40,007 bases of DNA from positions 5,209 to 45,215 of the forward strand of contig PBOM01000049.1 of NCBI GenBank assembly GCA_002724355.1, written 5' to 3'. The notes below the pieces were generated by a model. That model saw only the letters and a program-made list of their open reading frames with translations. It made no database searches and had not been told where the DNA came from. Of the stretch, positions 1 to 9,414 are shown piece by piece. The position numbers and the translations under genes are program-made. Source of the stretch: Actinomycetota bacterium (GTDB lineage Bacteria; Actinomycetota; Acidimicrobiia; Acidimicrobiales; Poriferisodalaceae). Positions within the stretch are counted from its first letter, which is position 1, and each line of letters opens with the position of its first letter.

Positions 1-992
1 ATCTCTAAAGGATTGTCGCTAAGCGGCATATATTGAACCCGGCTATCTCCACCGATGCCAAACGTGTGTGCGCGAACAGCCCTCACCATGGTCTCGTGGC
101 CGCCGACGACTGCGCCAGAAGGTGCAGCGACAGGTCTTCCCTTAGTAATCACGGCTATATCAGTAGTAGTTCCGCCGATATCGGCGACCACACCATCGTC
201 TATTTCGGCGAGCGCAGCGGCGCCAATAGCGCTTGCCGCTGGTCCAGACAGAATCGTTTCGATGGGTCGACTTCGGACGAAGTCAGAAGAAACCAACGAG
301 CCGTCGCCACGCATAACCATTAATGGACACGTCACACCCGCAGCTACCATCGATCCCCCAACAGCGGTAAACAAGTCGTTAATGATGGGGATGAGGCGAG
401 CGTTAAGGAGAGCGGTCGTCGCCCGCCTGGGCGCATTTAATTTGGAGGAAAGCTCATGGCTGAGGGTTACGGGTTTGCCAGTCCAACTCTGTATAAAGCT
501 GCTCGTCAACACCTCGTGTTCGGGATTTCGCACACTAAAGGAACCGGCTATTGCGTAGGCCTCAAGAACCGGGTCGTGTTCAGTGAGCCAGTCCTCTAGG
601 GGGCTGAGGTCAAGGTCTTGGAGGGCATGCCCATGCGATGAGTGCCCGCCAAGAAGCGTTAGGTGTGGTGAGGAATCACTAATGCGGGACAACCCTGGAC
701 GATTCAGTGCAACGTCTTTTAAGCCGATTGTTACGAGTCCTGCCGGCCTTCCGCTGTTTTCCACCAGAGCGTTGGTAGCCAAAGTTGTCGAAACAGACAC
801 GACAGAAACATCGGAGGGCACTACCTTCGATTCGTCCAGAATCTTCTCCAAAGCCGCAGCTAGGCAGACGCTGAGATCGTCGTGGGTAGTCGGGGTTTTG
901 ATCTGGGCAAGTACTGATCGCCCTTCTCTGCAGTAAAGGAGCGCGTCCGTGAACGTCCCGCCCGCATCTATGCCAAGGACAAGGTCCGCCAC
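1..992 (-). CDS. hydantoinase/oxoprolinase family protein, N-terminal part (runs off the window start)
   Basis: Manual translation of the minus strand from GTG at 992: VADLVLGIDAGGTFTDALLYCREG...TTLATNALVENSGRPAGLVTIG...MVMRGDGSLVSSDFVRSRPIETILSGPAASAIGAA...VADIGGTTTDIAVI...HTFGIGGDSRVQYMPL. Open to base 1. HyuA hallmarks GIDAGGTFTD, SGPAAS, DIGGTTTD, TFGIGGDS. Confidence 0.9.
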   Translation of the reverse strand, partial: MADLVLGIDAGGTFTDALLYCREGRSVLAQIKTPTTHDDLSVCLAAALEKILDESKVVPSDVSVVSVSTTLATNALVENSGRPAGLVTIGLKDVALNRPGLSRISDSSPHLTLLGGHSSHGHALQDLDLSPLEDWLTEHDPVLEAYAIAGSFSVRNPEHEVLTSSFIQSWTGKPVTLSHELSSKLNAPRRATTALLNARLIPIINDLFTAVGGSMVAAGVTCPLMVMRGDGSLVSSDFVRSRPIETILSGPAASAIGAAALAEIDDGVVADIGGTTTDIAVITKGRPVAAPSGAVVGGHETMVRAVRAHTFGIGGDSRVQYMPLSDNPLE

Positions 993-1067
993 ATTTGAAT
1001 TCTGACATCCTTAAACGCTGGAGCCAACAAGGATGCGCAACTGGGGCCGCCAGCATAAGGTCTATAG

Positions 1068-2273
1068 ATGCTTCTGGAGAATGTCCGAGTCCTTGATTTT
1101 ACGCAGTATCTGTCTGGCCCCAGTGCCACCCGGATGTTGGCTGAACTGGGCGCCGACGTTATCAAGGTCGAGTACGGGCCCGGAGGCGACCCGAGCCGTA
1201 CATTACCGTTCGTATCTGGCGAGGGGTCTTCTTCGTACTACACCCAACAGAACCGGGGAAAGCGCTCCTTGTGCTTAGACCTAAGTACCGAGGATGGTTG
1301 CCGACTCGCTAGCGAACTCGCCGTTAATTGTGATTTAGTCGTCGAAAACTTTGGCCCCGGCGTTCTAGAACGAAGGTCACTTGATTGGGACACACTCAAA
1401 GCCCTCAACCCTCGTCTGATCATGGCATCCATCTCAGCATTCGGTAAATCGGGTCCCCTTTCACATCTGCAAGGCTTCGACCTTATGGGGCAGGCGCTGT
1501 CAGGCATGATGCATTTGACCGGGGAGGCAGACGGAGCACCCCAGTTCACCGGATCTCCGATATCGGATTGCGCCGCTGGCCTAACTCTTTTTGGCGCTAT
1601 CGGACACGCCTTGTTCCATCGAGAACGCACTGGTGAGGGGCAATTTATCGAAGTCACCTTGGTCGACCCGCTGTTTGCCATGCACTCAATTGCTGTTCAG
1701 GGCCACAGTGCGACGAAGGGAGAGTGGAGTCAGCAGAGATCAGGGAGGCAATTCAGCATCGTCGTTCCCTCGGGCACCTACAAAGGCCCCGACGGGTGGA
1801 TCGTCTTGCAGGTGTTGGAACCACAGTGGCCAAGATTGTGTCAAGCCATGGGACAAGAGAGTTTGGCCACAGACCAACGTTTCGCGACGGCTGACTCCAG
1901 GGTGGAGAACGCAAAGGCACTGTTAGATCTCGTGGAACAGTGGATGCAAGGATTTGAGTCTGACGATCAGCTACTCCGATATTTAGAAGAATGCCGAATA
2001 CCAGCAGCACCAGTGTTGAGCCCCGAAGACGCAATGCGTCATCCTCATTTTACTGAGAGAGGGATGGTTCGAACTGTTCATGACCCACACTTCGGGCCTA
2101 TTGAAGTCACCGGCCTCCCGATCCGATTCGGGGCCTACAACCCTCCAGACGAAGAGCCACCCGCCCCGCTTCTTGGTCAACACAACGCCGAAGTGTTACG
2201 GGAAGTTCTTTCTCTCCCAGATCACCAAATCCAGGCACTAGAAAAAGATGGCACGCTCCTCTCGGAAAGCTAA
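1068..2273 (+). CDS. CoA-transferase family III (CaiB/BaiF) protein
   Basis: ORF; MLLENVRVLDFTQYLSGPSATRMLAELGADVIKVE..., NRGKRSLCLDLSTEDG, DLVVENFGPGVLER are typical CaiB/BaiF motifs. Confidence 0.93.
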   Translation: MLLENVRVLDFTQYLSGPSATRMLAELGADVIKVEYGPGGDPSRTLPFVSGEGSSSYYTQQNRGKRSLCLDLSTEDGCRLASELAVNCDLVVENFGPGVLERRSLDWDTLKALNPRLIMASISAFGKSGPLSHLQGFDLMGQALSGMMHLTGEADGAPQFTGSPISDCAAGLTLFGAIGHALFHRERTGEGQFIEVTLVDPLFAMHSIAVQGHSATKGEWSQQRSGRQFSIVVPSGTYKGPDGWIVLQVLEPQWPRLCQAMGQESLATDQRFATADSRVENAKALLDLVEQWMQGFESDDQLLRYLEECRIPAAPVLSPEDAMRHPHFTERGMVRTVHDPHFGPIEVTGLPIRFGAYNPPDEEPPAPLLGQHNAEVLREVLSLPDHQIQALEKDGTLLSES

Positions 2274-2358
2274 CGAAGTGACACTTGGGGCTACATCGGC
2301 AATGATTATCTAACCGGCGAAAATTTCGCCGCTTCATAACCATTTGGGAGATACAACA

Positions 2359-2772
2359 ATGGCGATCGAATCAGTAAAGAAAATGGTCGAGGCAGCTAAA
2401 GCCGAAATTGACAACATTTCTCCTGAAGAAGCATCTCGTCGAGCTGCGGACGAAGACGCTCTGATCGTCGATATCCGCGACGTCCGCGAAATGCAACGAG
2501 ACGGCGCGATTCCGGGTGCGATGCACGCCCCGCGCGGAATGTTGGAATTTTGGGTCTCACCCGATTCGCCCTACACAAAAGAGGTGTTCGGAGAGGACCG
2601 CGAGTTCATCTTGTGTTGCGCAGGTGGAATGCGATCTGCTCTGTCCGCGAAAACCCTCAAAGATATGGGGATGGAACGCATCAGCCATATCGAAACCGGA
2701 TTCGGCGGCTGGCAGGCCGACGATATGCCAATTGAGACATACGAAGAATGGAAAGCTAACCGCGCGAAGTGA
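2359..2772 (+). CDS. rhodanese-like domain protein
   Basis: ORF 2344..2772; ATG at 2359 is preceded by GGGAG at good spacing. VDIRDVREMQRDGAIPGAMHAPRGMLEFW...FILCCAGGMRSALSAKTL (CxxxxR active-site loop)...GFGGW. Confidence 0.9.
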   Translation: MAIESVKKMVEAAKAEIDNISPEEASRRAADEDALIVDIRDVREMQRDGAIPGAMHAPRGMLEFWVSPDSPYTKEVFGEDREFILCCAGGMRSALSAKTLKDMGMERISHIETGFGGWQADDMPIETYEEWKANRAK

Positions 2773-4952
2773 CGCGTGAGCTACTGAACCAGCTATTCCA
2801 ACTACACCAGATGCCTACGAGTGACCGCGACCTAGACCCCAAGTTAATTACTGCATATTGCGAGCCATGGTCGCTACGGGCAGGCGAAACCATCGATTGG
2901 TTCGGATCAAGCTTGCAGGCCACGAGTGGTCAGCTTGACCTAGTCAAACTCAACTGTGGGGACCCAACGCGCAGCGGCCCTGGATTCTCGGAGGAGGAGT
3001 GCGAAATAGTTCCCTCCGAGACCATCGATCTCAACAATCAGCCCGTCGTTCCAGGTTCATATGCGCAAGCGTTTGTAACCACCGGGCAAGCGGAGTCACT
3101 CCTGGGTGTAAGCCTCTGGTTTCAACCAACGTTACTCAAGCGTGATGGTGTAATTCTGTCGCTGGAGAGCGAGGGATCGAGTATCGAGATCTACAACATC
3201 GGGACGTCACTTATGGGGCGATTTGGCGATACTGAACATTCCTTACGAAAAACATCTCTGGAACGCAGACGTTGGTATTTCTTAACCATTGACGTCAGCG
3301 GAGAGGACGGGGTTGTCACGGTCAGCGTGTCTTCCCCGCGCTCAGCATCACCGGGTCGGGATTTACTACAGCAGGGAGAAGAAATTTCTGCGTTGGACAT
3401 ACCTGATCTCACCTTCAAGAATCCTATTCTGCGGCTGGCGGCCGGATTTAGAGGCGAGCGATGGGACGGGCGCATAGCAGAACCAAAGCTGCGAGTTGGT
3501 TCCGTGGTCAACGAATGGCAGTTGGAAACCGACATGCAAAAGGCTGTCATACCGCCAACGGTTGGGGAGTGCGAACTGCAGTTGATGCAATTGCCAACAA
3601 GGGGAGTAACGGGACCTCATTGGACAGGCGAGCATCAGAGATGGAGCGATCAGCCCAGCGAATGGAACGCAATTCATTTCCACCACGACGATTTGTATAA
3701 CGCAGGATGGCAACCATCTCACAGCGTTGCGCTGCCAGCGGAACTACCGAGCGGTATCTACTGCTTTCGATTTCAATCACAACTAGGTGTTGATCGCGTT
3801 CCGTTCTTTGTACGTCCGGCAGCCGATGCGCAACATTCCGACGTCGCCTTACTGATGCCCTCAGCCACCTACATGGCCTATGCAAACCACCGAATGTTGA
3901 TTGAGGGAGCAGATTTCGTCGGTGCCAGAACAAACCTTCGCCCAGAACATCAATACCTAGTCGATCACAACAACCTTGGGCTAAGCCACTACGAAAAACA
4001 TCCGGACGGCAGCGGCGTGATGTTCAGTTCAAGGCGAAGGCCGGTTATGCAGGTTCGTCCAGGTGCCGATGGATGGAATTTCACGCCCGACACCGATATC
4101 AATGCGTTTCTTGTCCACGCACAGGTAGACCACGACATAGTTACCGACGAAGACCTGCATATCGAGGGCTATGACGCCTTGGCGCCCTACAGAGTCATCG
4201 TTACAGGCAGCCACCCCGAATACTGGTCCACAGCAATGCTCGATGCTCTTGACGAGTGGCAGCGGTCTGGGGGTCGCCTCATGTACCTCGGCGGCAACGG
4301 TTTTTACTGGAGAGTTGCCTTCAGCGACCATTGGCCAGGTGCCATCGAACTAAGGCGCGCGGAGGACGGCGTCCGTAACTGGCAAACCGGTGACGGCGAG
4401 AACTATCACGCGTGGGGCGCTGAATATGGCGGCCTGTGGAGAAGAAACGGTAGGGCACCGAACCAGCTTGTGGGCATAGGATTCGCTGCCCAAGGCTTCG
4501 AGAAGGCCACCTTCTACCAGATGAATTCAGAAGCTAAAGCATCCCGTGCCGCATGGATCCTTGAGGGAGTGGAAGAAGAAGAAATAGGCACATCGGGCCT
4601 CGGTGGCGGGGCAGCTGGCCAAGAGGTCGATCGCTACGACCAACGTCTCGGCTCTCCGGGTCACGCGGTGATCTTGGCGTCAGCCACTGAGTTTGGAGCG
4701 GACATGCTCCGCACTAAAGAAGAATTCGAAGGAACCGTTGCATTCCCAAACCCCGATCCTCTGGTTAGAGCCGACATGGTGTTTTACGAAACGCCGGAAG
4801 GAGGTGCTGTCTTTAGCGTGGGCTCGATCTCGTGGTTTGGGGCATTAGCCAGAAACGGCTACGAAAACGACGTCGCACGAATCACGAGCAACGTCCTAGA
4901 ACGCTTTCTAGACCCGACGCCCTTTCCAACTCCAGACGAGGCCGATACCTAA
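2769..4952 (+). CDS. N,N-dimethylformamidase large (beta) subunit-like protein
   Basis: 727 aa ORF, GTG start overlapping the rhodanese stop (GTGA). LamG-like N-terminal segment; C-terminal region TYMAYANHRML...HNNLGLSHYEKHPDGSGVMFSSRRRP...VTGSHPEYWS...GGRLMYLGGNGFYWRVAF resembles the DMFase beta-subunit C-terminal domain. Confidence 0.85.
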   Translation: MTRELLNQLFQLHQMPTSDRDLDPKLITAYCEPWSLRAGETIDWFGSSLQATSGQLDLVKLNCGDPTRSGPGFSEEECEIVPSETIDLNNQPVVPGSYAQAFVTTGQAESLLGVSLWFQPTLLKRDGVILSLESEGSSIEIYNIGTSLMGRFGDTEHSLRKTSLERRRWYFLTIDVSGEDGVVTVSVSSPRSASPGRDLLQQGEEISALDIPDLTFKNPILRLAAGFRGERWDGRIAEPKLRVGSVVNEWQLETDMQKAVIPPTVGECELQLMQLPTRGVTGPHWTGEHQRWSDQPSEWNAIHFHHDDLYNAGWQPSHSVALPAELPSGIYCFRFQSQLGVDRVPFFVRPAADAQHSDVALLMPSATYMAYANHRMLIEGADFVGARTNLRPEHQYLVDHNNLGLSHYEKHPDGSGVMFSSRRRPVMQVRPGADGWNFTPDTDINAFLVHAQVDHDIVTDEDLHIEGYDALAPYRVIVTGSHPEYWSTAMLDALDEWQRSGGRLMYLGGNGFYWRVAFSDHWPGAIELRRAEDGVRNWQTGDGENYHAWGAEYGGLWRRNGRAPNQLVGIGFAAQGFEKATFYQMNSEAKASRAAWILEGVEEEEIGTSGLGGGAAGQEVDRYDQRLGSPGHAVILASATEFGADMLRTKEEFEGTVAFPNPDPLVRADMVFYETPEGGAVFSVGSISWFGALARNGYENDVARITSNVLERFLDPTPFPTPDEADT

Positions 4953-5632
4953 GACTGTCTGACGGAAGCGAGCAGATCAGCGATTCGGTTATCTGCTGGA
5001 TAGTAACCATCTGGCATCGGGGGCAGCGAGGGTTCCAATTCCGTTTCCACCTCAGCAGGGGTTGTGTCGGCTGTGTCCTGATCGGCGACCTCATCTTCTG
5101 AAGTGTCCGATTGCTCATCCGTCTGAGGTTCAGGTGCAGCGCTGTCCTCTGCGTCGACATCAATGCCTAACGCCTTCCGAGCCTCCCGCGACTTTGCAGT
5201 CAGTGCAGCGAGACGCGGATCGTCGCTTGCTGATCCAGCGTCGCTAGAAGCCTCTGGTTTGGGCTTCTCTGCGACAGGCGGGGCAGGGGGAGCGACCTTA
5301 GGTGGCGCTTGCGCTGGCGGCGCCATCTCCGGCGCCGGAGCCGCAACCGCTGCGGCGCCAACAGGAACGGCCGCAGAAACCGTCACCTGTGTCACGTTGG
5401 AACTGTCGCCAGTTTGACTTTGTTTAAGGAACTCCCAGGCCGCGGGGGAAACAAGTTTTCCCTCAGCCACGGACAACACATCGACTCCATTGTCGAACTT
5501 GACCCGGTAGCGGGCAGCCTTGACACCAATGGATCGACCGACTCTGCCAGGCGTTCCGGCAGAGACGCCAGGAAGATCAGTGATCACTACAACACGAGAC
5601 CCTTTCTTGAGGGTCGAGCTCTCAGGTGCCAT
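4949..5632 (-). CDS. hypothetical protein: KOW/SH3-like N-terminal segment followed by Ala/Pro-rich and acidic low-complexity tail
   Basis: ORF; KKGSRVVVITDLPGVSAGTPGRVGRSIGVKAARYRVKFDNGVDVLSV, then APAPEMAPPAQAPPKVAPPAPPVAEKPKPEAS and an acidic C-terminus. Confidence 0.7.
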   Translation of the reverse strand: MAPESSTLKKGSRVVVITDLPGVSAGTPGRVGRSIGVKAARYRVKFDNGVDVLSVAEGKLVSPAAWEFLKQSQTGDSSNVTQVTVSAAVPVGAAAVAAPAPEMAPPAQAPPKVAPPAPPVAEKPKPEASSDAGSASDDPRLAALTAKSREARKALGIDVDAEDSAAPEPQTDEQSDTSEDEVADQDTADTTPAEVETELEPSLPPMPDGYYPADNRIADLLASVRQS

Positions 5633-5677
5633 GGTCTGATCGTAGACCCTTCCGAGGCGGTAATCGAACCCATCTCG

Positions 5678-5689
5678 GGGGAATTCCCC
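5678..5689. promoter_or_regulatory. perfect 12-bp palindrome GGGGAATTCCCC in a divergent intergenic region (candidate operator)
   Basis: Read directly: ...catctcgGGGGAATTCCCCgacggg..., between the divergent genes ending/starting at 5632(-) and 5810(+). Confidence 0.3.
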
Positions 5690-5809
5690 GACGGGACCGG
5701 TACATCTCGATCAAGTCTCGCGCACGGCCGTAATCCAGTGCCTCTAATACGAAGAGTCAGCTGTGCATGAGATCTATGCTCAAGAGACGAACGCGACGGA
5801 GGTGTCGAA

Positions 5810-6934
5810 ATGGCGACTGCTTTGGTCATAGGTGGAACCGGACCAACAGGCCCTCACATTGTCAACGGTCTCCTCGATCGTGGTTACCAAGTTGCGATCC
5901 TGCATACGGGCGCACATGAGTCCGATCAGATTCCCGAATCGGTGGAGCACATTCATACCAATCCGTTTGAGATAACGGAGACATCCGATGCGTTGGCTGA
6001 GCGAGAGTTTGATCTAGCGATCGTCATGTATGGCCGTCTACGAGAACTCGCCGAGCTCCTCCAAGACCGAGTTGATCGTTTCATTAGTGTCGGGGGCGTT
6101 CCGGCCTATACAGGTTGGGGCGATGCGTCCGCGCTCTGGCCCGCTGGAATGCGAGTACCAACACGCGAGTGGTCGCGCCTCGTGATCGACGAAGAACCCG
6201 GTTTCGCCGTTAACCGGAAAGTCGCGAATATTGCCCGCACAGAGGTGGCAGTATTCGAGTTCCACCCGACAGCCTCTCATCTCCGGTATCCCTGGATTTA
6301 TGGGCCCGGTCAAGTGGCGAGTTTGGAGTGGTCGATCGTACGTCGGGTTCTAGATGGCAGGAAGTCCCTGATCCTCCCAGACGGCGGAATGACTCTTCAA
6401 TCCCGTGCGTACGCGATCAACGCGGCCCACCTCTTGTTGACCATCGTAGACAACCACGAAGTTGCGGCTGGTGAGGTGTATAACGCCTCAGACGAATGGA
6501 CTCCGACACTGTTGCAATGGACAGAGATAATCGCGAGCGCACTTGATCACGAATTCGAAATCATCAGTGTCCCTTGGGAGTACGCAACGCTCGCCCAACG
6601 GTTGACCGTTCGAGGAACCCCTCACCATCGAGTGACCTCTTGCGAAAAGGCCATCTTTGATCTCGGGTACCGAGACCTGATTGACCCTATCCAAGGACTA
6701 TCCGTCACAGCTAAACACCTAGTCGACAACCCGTTGGAACCTGGCGGCTCGGCCGAACGTTCGCTATCAGATTTATTCGACTACGAGGGCGAAGATCAGC
6801 TCATATCGGTGTGGAAAGACGCGATGGTGAAGGTATCGGACGTCGCCTTCCAAGTGGATTCAGGGCTAACGGATAGATACTCGTCTAGGTTCGATGACAG
6901 CGAAAGAACCGAGTGGACCACAATTAGAAAATAG
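5810..6934 (+). CDS. NAD-dependent epimerase/dehydratase family protein
   Basis: ORF; MATALVIGGTGPTGPHIVNGLLDRGYQVAILHTG Rossmann motif; LRYPWIYGPGQ; YNASDEWTPTLLQW. Confidence 0.85.
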   Translation: MATALVIGGTGPTGPHIVNGLLDRGYQVAILHTGAHESDQIPESVEHIHTNPFEITETSDALAEREFDLAIVMYGRLRELAELLQDRVDRFISVGGVPAYTGWGDASALWPAGMRVPTREWSRLVIDEEPGFAVNRKVANIARTEVAVFEFHPTASHLRYPWIYGPGQVASLEWSIVRRVLDGRKSLILPDGGMTLQSRAYAINAAHLLLTIVDNHEVAAGEVYNASDEWTPTLLQWTEIIASALDHEFEIISVPWEYATLAQRLTVRGTPHHRVTSCEKAIFDLGYRDLIDPIQGLSVTAKHLVDNPLEPGGSAERSLSDLFDYEGEDQLISVWKDAMVKVSDVAFQVDSGLTDRYSSRFDDSERTEWTTIRK

Positions 6935-6961
6935 TAGGGCGACGCGATGCCGGCCTCTTGC

Positions 6962-7513
6962 TTAGCTTGGTTTCCGCCCTACGGCATACAGGGTAAACAT
7001 TTCCAGCCAATCATCGAGGGCCTGCCTGCCCTCATGAGGGAGCGCGCCCTTGTTCAACGATGCAACTCCACCAATACCTAGCGTGATCCCATAGGTTCGA
7101 TCAGACAATATCGCACAGGTCTGAAGCAACTGCTCGCGGACGTTTTCGCCTACGCGAGAACTTGGGGTAACAGAAACTATGCCTACGGCTTTGCCAATGA
7201 GACTCCCGGCTCCAAATGGTCGAGATAGCCAATCGATAGCGTTTTTGAGTAGACCTGGAATTCCGTAGTTGTATTCGGGGCTGAAAATGACCACTATGTC
7301 GCTTCGTGATACCTCCCTTTGGAACTGGGTGACCACTTCAAGAGATGCATTCTCCTCAAGGTCTTGGTTGTAAAGAGGAATTTCGCCGAGATCAGGGGTC
7401 GTTACCTCTGCACCATCTGCCAAAAAGCTTCGGGCGTGAACAGCGGCGGCTCTGTTCAGGGACTCTGACCGAAGGCTTCCCACAAGAAACGTACCTTTGA
7501 GGGTGTCATCCAT
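6962..7513 (-). CDS. NADPH-dependent FMN reductase (NAD(P)H:quinone reductase-like flavoprotein)
   Basis: ORF; MDDTLKGTFLVGSLRSESLNRAAAVHARSF...PEYNYGIPGLLKNAIDWLSRP (SPEYN motif). The start overlaps the upstream SDR stop (ATGGATGA). Confidence 0.88.
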   Translation of the reverse strand: MDDTLKGTFLVGSLRSESLNRAAAVHARSFLADGAEVTTPDLGEIPLYNQDLEENASLEVVTQFQREVSRSDIVVIFSPEYNYGIPGLLKNAIDWLSRPFGAGSLIGKAVGIVSVTPSSRVGENVREQLLQTCAILSDRTYGITLGIGGVASLNKGALPHEGRQALDDWLEMFTLYAVGRKPS

Positions 7514-8288
7514 GGGTTGAGATTCCACCGTCCACTGGGAGGGTGATGCCTGTGAGCCAAGAGCCGGCACGACTGGCGAGAAAGATAATGGCACCAACGA
7601 TGTCTTCTGGTGACCCGATTCGGCCAAGTGGGGTTGACGCAATTACGCCCGCCCGTCTCGTCGGATCGTCGAGCATGTAACTCATCATCTTCGACTCAAA
7701 GGGTCCAGGGGCAATCGTGTTGACGTTGATGTGTTCTTTCGTGAGGTGATGGGCGAGATGACGAGTCATCATGTGAACCCCCGCTTTGGATGCTGAATAG
7801 GAGTAGTTGTCTCCAAACGGCACCCGCACCCCATCAATCGACCCAATCATGACTACCCGTGCCGGATTCTCTGATGACGCAGCAGCGCTCAACTCTGGCA
7901 ACAGCGACTGAGTCAACATAAAAGGAGCCTTGACGTTGACATTGAGGACCTTGTCGAAACCGCTACCCGGAAAGTCACCCAAAGGGGCTCCCCAGGCCGC
8001 CCCGGCGTTATTCACGAGCAGATCTAGATGGCCCTCGTGCTTGCGGAATTCCGCAACAAATGCTGCCAAACTTTCGTCGTCACTGAGGTCCGCGGGAATT
8101 GCGGTGCAGGAACCATATTCACTCAGCTGCGCGGCTGCCTGAATGCAGTCGTCGGTCTTTCGAGAGGTGATATATACCTTTACTCCGTTGCGGAGTAGTC
8201 CCTCGCTGATCATGTAACCAATTCCCCGACTTCCGCCGGTAACGATGGCGATCTTTCCAGCGACGTCAAACAGGTCATCAATCTTCAT
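7506..8288 (-). CDS. SDR family oxidoreductase
   Basis: ORF; internal ATG at 8288 gives MKIDDLFDVAGKIAIVTGGSRGIGYMIS...NNAG...YSYSASKAGVHMMTRHLA; TGxxxGxG and YxxxK present. Confidence 0.92.
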   Translation of the reverse strand: MKIDDLFDVAGKIAIVTGGSRGIGYMISEGLLRNGVKVYITSRKTDDCIQAAAQLSEYGSCTAIPADLSDDESLAAFVAEFRKHEGHLDLLVNNAGAAWGAPLGDFPGSGFDKVLNVNVKAPFMLTQSLLPELSAAASSENPARVVMIGSIDGVRVPFGDNYSYSASKAGVHMMTRHLAHHLTKEHINVNTIAPGPFESKMMSYMLDDPTRRAGVIASTPLGRIGSPEDIVGAIIFLASRAGSWLTGITLPVDGGISTHG

Positions 8289-8352
8289 GCTGAAACCGTA
8301 GTAAAACCTCGGTCCCTTGGTTGGCGTATCCAGTTTTGGGTTAGTGCGATAT

Positions 8353-9414
8353 CTAGTTTGAACGCTCAGAACCCTGAACGACCACCTCGGTCGCCTTGAC
8401 GGAGGCCCAGACTCCAAGACCTTTACGAAGACCTAATTCAGCCGCGGCAGTTCTCGTAATGTCGGCGCGGATCTTCATGACTCCCGAAAGGGTTACCCGT
8501 GCAACGTCCCCTACGAACTGAAGGTCGAATACTTCGCATCGCCAGTTGTTGCGGGGGCTACCCACCGGTGCCTCCAGAAATAACGACACTGATCCTGGGT
8601 TGATCGCCACCGTTACATCACCTAGCAATCCCGACTGCGACGTAGCCACTTCGGTCCCGTCAGCTAGGACCACGATGCTGTTTTTCCCTGATCCGGTGAA
8701 AAAATTCCAACCGATCAAATCAGCGATCCAAGGTGTCGCTGGTTGCGCGCTGAGGTCACTTAAAGAGCCGAACTGCGTTACCTTTCCGTTCTCCAGTACC
8801 ATCACCCGGTCAGCCAAAGCGAACGCGTCAGCGGGGTCGTGGGTGACTAATAACGCACCCGCAAGCTCGGATCTGAAGGCGGATTTAAGAAGCTCTCTTG
8901 CGTGCGTTCTGGCGCTGGGGTCCAGGGAGGAAAGAGGCTCATCTAGAAGCACCATTTTGGGTTCGGCTGCAAGTGTTCGAGCTAAAGCGACCCTCTGACG
9001 TTGGCCAGCTGACAACTGCTGAACCCTTTTAGAACGCAAAGTACTCAAGTCAAGAAGTTCAATCAGGCGCGCATCGACCAATTTGTCTGCGGCCCCAAAA
9101 GCAAGATTCTGTTCTACGGTCATGTGTGAGAATAAAAGGCCGTCATCGAATACCATCCCGAGGTTCCTGAGATGTGGCGGTACAGGGCGTTCCTCTGCTG
9201 GGGAATCAAGCGTTTGGTCGTCAAGGATGATCCACCCTGATCGAAGCGGTAACCAGCCGAACAATGAATATAGAAGGCTAGTTTTCCCTGCGCCGTTGGG
9301 ACCCATGATTGCGATGGTTTCGCCCTGCCCAACCTGCAGTGCCACTTCAAGGAGGAGATCGCCACGTTCCACGACAATGTGGGCATCTAAAAGGGTTGGT
9401 CTATTATCGTTCAT
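8353..9414 (-). CDS. modC: ABC transporter ATP-binding protein with TOBE-like C-terminus, ModC-like (molybdate/tungstate)
   Basis: ATG at 9414 gives MNDNRPTLLDAHIVVERGDLLLEVAL...GPNGAGKTSLLYSLFG...QLSAGQRQRVALARTLAAEPKMVLLDEPLSSLD; ATGA overlap with the upstream permease. Confidence 0.82.
   Translation of the reverse strand: MNDNRPTLLDAHIVVERGDLLLEVALQVGQGETIAIMGPNGAGKTSLLYSLFGWLPLRSGWIILDDQTLDSPAEERPVPPHLRNLGMVFDDGLLFSHMTVEQNLAFGAADKLVDARLIELLDLSTLRSKRVQQLSAGQRQRVALARTLAAEPKMVLLDEPLSSLDPSARTHARELLKSAFRSELAGALLVTHDPADAFALADRVMVLENGKVTQFGSLSDLSAQPATPWIADLIGWNFFTGSGKNSIVVLADGTEVATSQSGLLGDVTVAINPGSVSLFLEAPVGSPRNNWRCEVFDLQFVGDVARVTLSGVMKIRADITRTAAAELGLRKGLGVWASVKATEVVVQGSERSN

Noticed and set aside
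55-936. Plus-strand ORFs 55..558 and 583..936
   Set aside because: Antisense shadows of the continuous hydantoinase/oxoprolinase reading frame on the minus strand.
5633-5809. Possible tRNA (GGTTCGATTACC resembles a T-loop on the minus strand)
   Set aside because: No acceptor stem, D-arm or anticodon arm could be assembled around it.
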